Position numbers and translations under genes: made by a program. Source: Streptomyces sp. ML-6 (GTDB lineage: Bacteria; Actinomycetota; Actinomycetes; Streptomycetales; Streptomycetaceae). From it: a DNA stretch of 64,000 nucleotides. Under the pieces are notes generated by a model that saw only the letters and a list, made by a program, of their open reading frames with translations, ran no database searches and was not told where the DNA came from. Shown piece by piece: positions 59,907-64,000 of this stretch. Within the stretch, counting starts at the first letter, position 1, and the number at the start of each line of letters is the position of its first letter. Location of the stretch: contig NZ_JAOTIK010000001.1 of the NCBI RefSeq assembly GCF_030116705.1, forward strand, positions 3,236,001 to 3,300,000, read 5' to 3'.

Positions 59907-61089
59907 GCCCGCCACCGTATCGGGCGGGTTCCGCCCCGAACGACTTGGCGTGCACGAGCATCGCGAGCACCAGCACCATCGGTACGAGCATGGCGCCCCG
60001 GTAGCTCCACGCGTCCCCGAGCGCCCCCACCAGGGGCGACCCCACCAGGAACCCCACGTAGTTGAAGACGTTCAGCCGCGCGATCGCCGTGTCGCTCGCC
60101 CCGGGGAACAGCCGCCCGGCGGCGGCGAACGTCTGCGGCACGATCACGCACAGCCCGAGCCCCAGCAGGGTGAAGCCGAGCATCCCGGTCCACGTCCCGC
60201 CGGCCGCGGCCACCACGCCGAAGCCCGCCGCGGCCAGCACGCTCCCGCCCCGCACCACGGCCACCGCCCCGAACCGCCGCACCCCGAGGTCCCCGACGGA
60301 CCGCCCCAGCAGCGTCGTCACCATGTAGACGTTGTACGGAACGGTCGACATCTGCTCCGAGCTGCCCAGCACGTCCTGCAGGTACTTGGCGCTCCAGTTG
60401 GAGACCGTCGAGTCCCCGATGTACGCGAAGCTCATCACCAGGCAGAGCGGCAGCAGCAGCTTGAAGGAGACCGCACCCGCCCCCTTGCCCTGCTCCTGTT
60501 CCGCGCCCGGCTCCTTGCCCTGCTCCGACCCGCCCTCGGTGTACCACCGGCTCCCGACGAGCGCGGCGGGCAACAGCACGACCACCGCCGGCAGGTACGA
60601 GACCAGCAGCGACAGGTCCCAGTGCGCCCCCGCCCACGCCATGGACGCCCCGGCGATCCCGCCGAGGCTGTACGCGGCGTGGAACCCCAGCATGATCGAG
60701 CGCCCGTACGCCCGCTGAAGACCGACCCCCATCATGTTCATCGAGGCGTCCAGCGCCCCGACGGCGATCCCGAACACCCCCAGTGCCAGGGCGACTTGCC
60801 ACAGCGCGTCACCGGCACCGGTGCCGAGGAGCGCGAGCATCACGACGGGCTGCGCCCACCTCAGCACGACCCCGGGCCGTACCCGCACGACCAGCTTCTC
60901 GGTGACCACACTGCCCACCCCGGCCAGGATGGGTACCGCGGCGAGGAACACGGGCAGCAGCCCGTCGGATATCCCGTACCGGTCCTGGATGGCGGGAATC
61001 CGCGTCACCAGCAGGGCGAAGGCGACCCCTTGCACGAAGAAGCTCAACGTGAGGGAAGCCCGGCCGCGCCGCAAGCGAGCATCTGTCAT
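59875..61089 (-). CDS. MFS transporter
   Basis: The 404-residue protein has about twelve membrane helices, starting LTLSFFVQGVAFALLVTRIP with the loop VTEKLVVRVRPGVVLRWAQP typical of the first MFS half. A short charged central loop (EGGSEQGKEPGAEQEQGKG) separates the halves. It resembles sugar/drug MFS transporters of the FucP/YfkF type; the substrate is unknown. It overlaps the acuC-like gene by 32 bases, so both are probably on one transcript. Confidence 0.88.
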   Translation of the reverse strand: MTDARLRRGRASLTLSFFVQGVAFALLVTRIPAIQDRYGISDGLLPVFLAAVPILAGVGSVVTEKLVVRVRPGVVLRWAQPVVMLALLGTGAGDALWQVALALGVFGIAVGALDASMNMMGVGLQRAYGRSIMLGFHAAYSLGGIAGASMAWAGAHWDLSLLVSYLPAVVVLLPAALVGSRWYTEGGSEQGKEPGAEQEQGKGAGAVSFKLLLPLCLVMSFAYIGDSTVSNWSAKYLQDVLGSSEQMSTVPYNVYMVTTLLGRSVGDLGVRRFGAVAVVRGGSVLAAAGFGVVAAAGGTWTGMLGFTLLGLGLCVIVPQTFAAAGRLFPGASDTAIARLNVFNYVGFLVGSPLVGALGDAWSYRGAMLVPMVLVLAMLVHAKSFGAEPARYGGGHERPRTADVG

Positions 61090-61131
61090 GGCCGCGAGCG
61101 TAAGGCCAGTCTTTACCCGTGGGTAGACGAA

Positions 61132-61776
61132 TCAGGCGAGCAATTCCCGGAGTTGGCCCATGTCGGAGAAGTGGCCGGTTACCCCGGTGAGCCGGTCCGC
61201 CGGCATCATCGACGTGAACCCGTACACGTCCATGCCCGCGGCCCTGGCGGCCTCCACTCCGAGCGGGCTGTCCTCGATGACGACGCACCGGTCGGGGCGG
61301 ACCCCCATCCGCTCGGCGGCGTACAGGAACAGGTCGGGGGCCGGCTTGCCCTGCCGTACGTCCTCCGCGCTGAAGATCCACTCCTCCTCGAACCACTGGT
61401 CGAGCCCGGTCTTCCGGTGTCCGACCCTGATCCGCTCGTGGCTGCTGGAGGATGCGACACAGTACGAGATCCCGTCGGCGACGAACTTTGCCAGCACGTC
61501 CTCGACGCCCGGCACCGGTTCCAACTCCTCCTGGAACGCGGCGAAGAGCCGCGAGTGGAGCGTCGTGTCGAAGTCCGCGGGCAGTTTCTCCCCGGTCCGT
61601 TCCTCGACGAGGTCGTGCACCCGGCGCACGGCCGCCCCCATGTAGTCGCGAAGGCTCTCCTGGTACGAAGTGGAGTGGCCGAGTTCCGTGAGGTACTCGG
61701 CCAGGATGGTGTTGGAGATCGGCTCGCTGTCCACGAGCACACCGTCGTTGTCGAAGATGACCAGTTCGTAGCGCAT
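61132..61776 (-). CDS. HAD-family phosphatase (beta-phosphoglucomutase-like)
   Basis: The 214-residue protein starts ELVIFDNDGVLVDSEPISNT (nucleophile Asp9 and acid Asp11; the usual DxD spacing with Asn between). YCVASSSSHERIRVGHRKTG is motif II, GKPAPDLFLYAAERMGV motif III and VVIEDSPLGVEAARAAGMDV motif IV. It belongs to the cap type C1 sugar-phosphate phosphatase/phosphoglucomutase group; the substrate is unknown. It lies between the MFS gene and the rRNA operon terminator. Confidence 0.92.
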   Translation of the reverse strand: MRYELVIFDNDGVLVDSEPISNTILAEYLTELGHSTSYQESLRDYMGAAVRRVHDLVEERTGEKLPADFDTTLHSRLFAAFQEELEPVPGVEDVLAKFVADGISYCVASSSSHERIRVGHRKTGLDQWFEEEWIFSAEDVRQGKPAPDLFLYAAERMGVRPDRCVVIEDSPLGVEAARAAGMDVYGFTSMMPADRLTGVTGHFSDMGQLRELLA

Positions 61777-61804
61777 GGTCCGAGACTAGACGCCGAAACG
61801 CAGA

Positions 61805-61834
61805 AAAGCCCCGTGCCTGGCGGCACGGGGCTTT
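61805..61834 (-). terminator. Terminator hairpin of the rRNA operon
   Basis: AAAGCCCCGTGCC and GGCACGGGGCTTT form a 13-base-pair stem around TGGC, just after the 5S 3' end on the minus strand. Flanking T/A bases give it the look of a classical rho-independent terminator. Confidence 0.9.
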
Positions 61835-61845
61835 CCCGGAAAAAC

Positions 61846-61965
61846 TGTTCGGCGGCGTCCTACTCTCCCACAGGGTCCCCCCTGCAGTACCATCGGCGCT
61901 GAAAGGCTTAGCTTCCGGGTTCGGAATGTAACCGGGCGTTTCCCTAACGCAATGACCACCGAAAC
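61846..61965 (-). rRNA. rrf: 5S ribosomal RNA
   Basis: Reading on the minus strand from 61965, the sequence starts GTTTCGGTGGTCATTGCG and contains CCCGAACCCGGAAGCTAAG-like loop C sequence (seen as ATTCCGAACCCGGAAGCTAAG in part) and GGTACTGCAGGGGGGACCC. It ends GGACGCCGCCGAACA. This is a normal Streptomyces 5S of about 120 nucleotides. The ends are set by comparison with the family pattern. Confidence 0.96.
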
Positions 61966-62043
61966 ACTATGGAATTACTGAACCACCGGCAACAACACAG
62001 CCGTTCGTTATTCCAGAACAACACAGTGGACGCGAGCAACTGA

Positions 62044-64000
<1,957 letters not shown>

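Overview
The window is high-GC chromosomal DNA from a Streptomyces-type actinomycete. It carries the developmental sigma factor gene bldN with its anti-sigma gene rsbN. It also has a rex-hemA-hemC-hemD-hemB block behind a perfect-looking Rex operator, a class I lysyl-tRNA synthetase, the tiny actinobacterial ribosomal protein bS22, DUF397/XRE pairs, DUF3558 lipoproteins and a DUF2637 membrane protein. I see no prophage, insertion sequence, CRISPR array or tRNA. All product names come from reading translations and motifs by eye, without database searches.

Layout. 1-318: start of hemL (cut by the window edge). 0.6-13.3 kb: mostly single accessory genes (Acg-type nitroreductase, universal stress protein, a frameshifted propeller-like protein, DinB/MDMPI-like enzyme, AraC regulator, GNAT, NAD-binding reductase, Mut7-C protein, MarR, TetR divergent from an FAD monooxygenase, a secreted protein, an SDR). 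13.4-22.4 kb: rtcB, two DUF3558 lipoproteins, a DUF2637 protein, and divergent lysS (class I) and argS. 22.5-30.8 kb: a regulator-like HTH/membrane/extracellular protein, a 31-residue membrane peptide, two lipoproteins, a VOC-AraC-VOC module, a broken PPOX remnant, a HEAT protein, an XRE/DUF397 pair and a maltokinase-cap-like protein. 31.2-36.5 kb: a sortase-type surface protein, a penicillin-binding protein and three small genes. 36.5-43.8 kb: a minus-strand sugar uptake operon (PLP enzyme, binding protein, two permeases, GH36 glycosidase) plus its LacI regulator. 44.2-50.3 kb: tetrapyrrole genes and rex. 50.6-61.8 kb: conserved Streptomyces core including bldN, rsbN, an epimerase/acyltransferase pair, bS22, an excisionase-like HTH protein, an AcuC-like deacetylase, an MFS transporter and a HAD phosphatase. 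61.8-64 kb: 5S and the 3' two-thirds of 23S rRNA on the minus strand.

How the genes work together. Rex (NAD+/NADH sensor) probably controls its own operon with hemA, hemC and hemD, whose reading frames overlap by 4 bases. BldN is a sigma factor made with an N-terminal pro-sequence, held by the membrane protein RsbN. The AraC gene lies between two VOC genes, and each VOC gene has the same roughly 23-base element just upstream, which makes a compact regulon candidate. The sugar operon has two LacI-type half-symmetric sites at its start and no ATPase gene of its own, so it presumably borrows a shared ATPase such as MsiK. The XRE/DUF397 pair is preceded by a perfect 25-base inverted repeat.

The intergenic DNA is rich in short tandem duplications (9, 11, 17, 20, 33 and 45 base periods). 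This looks like a property of this lineage rather than of one locus.
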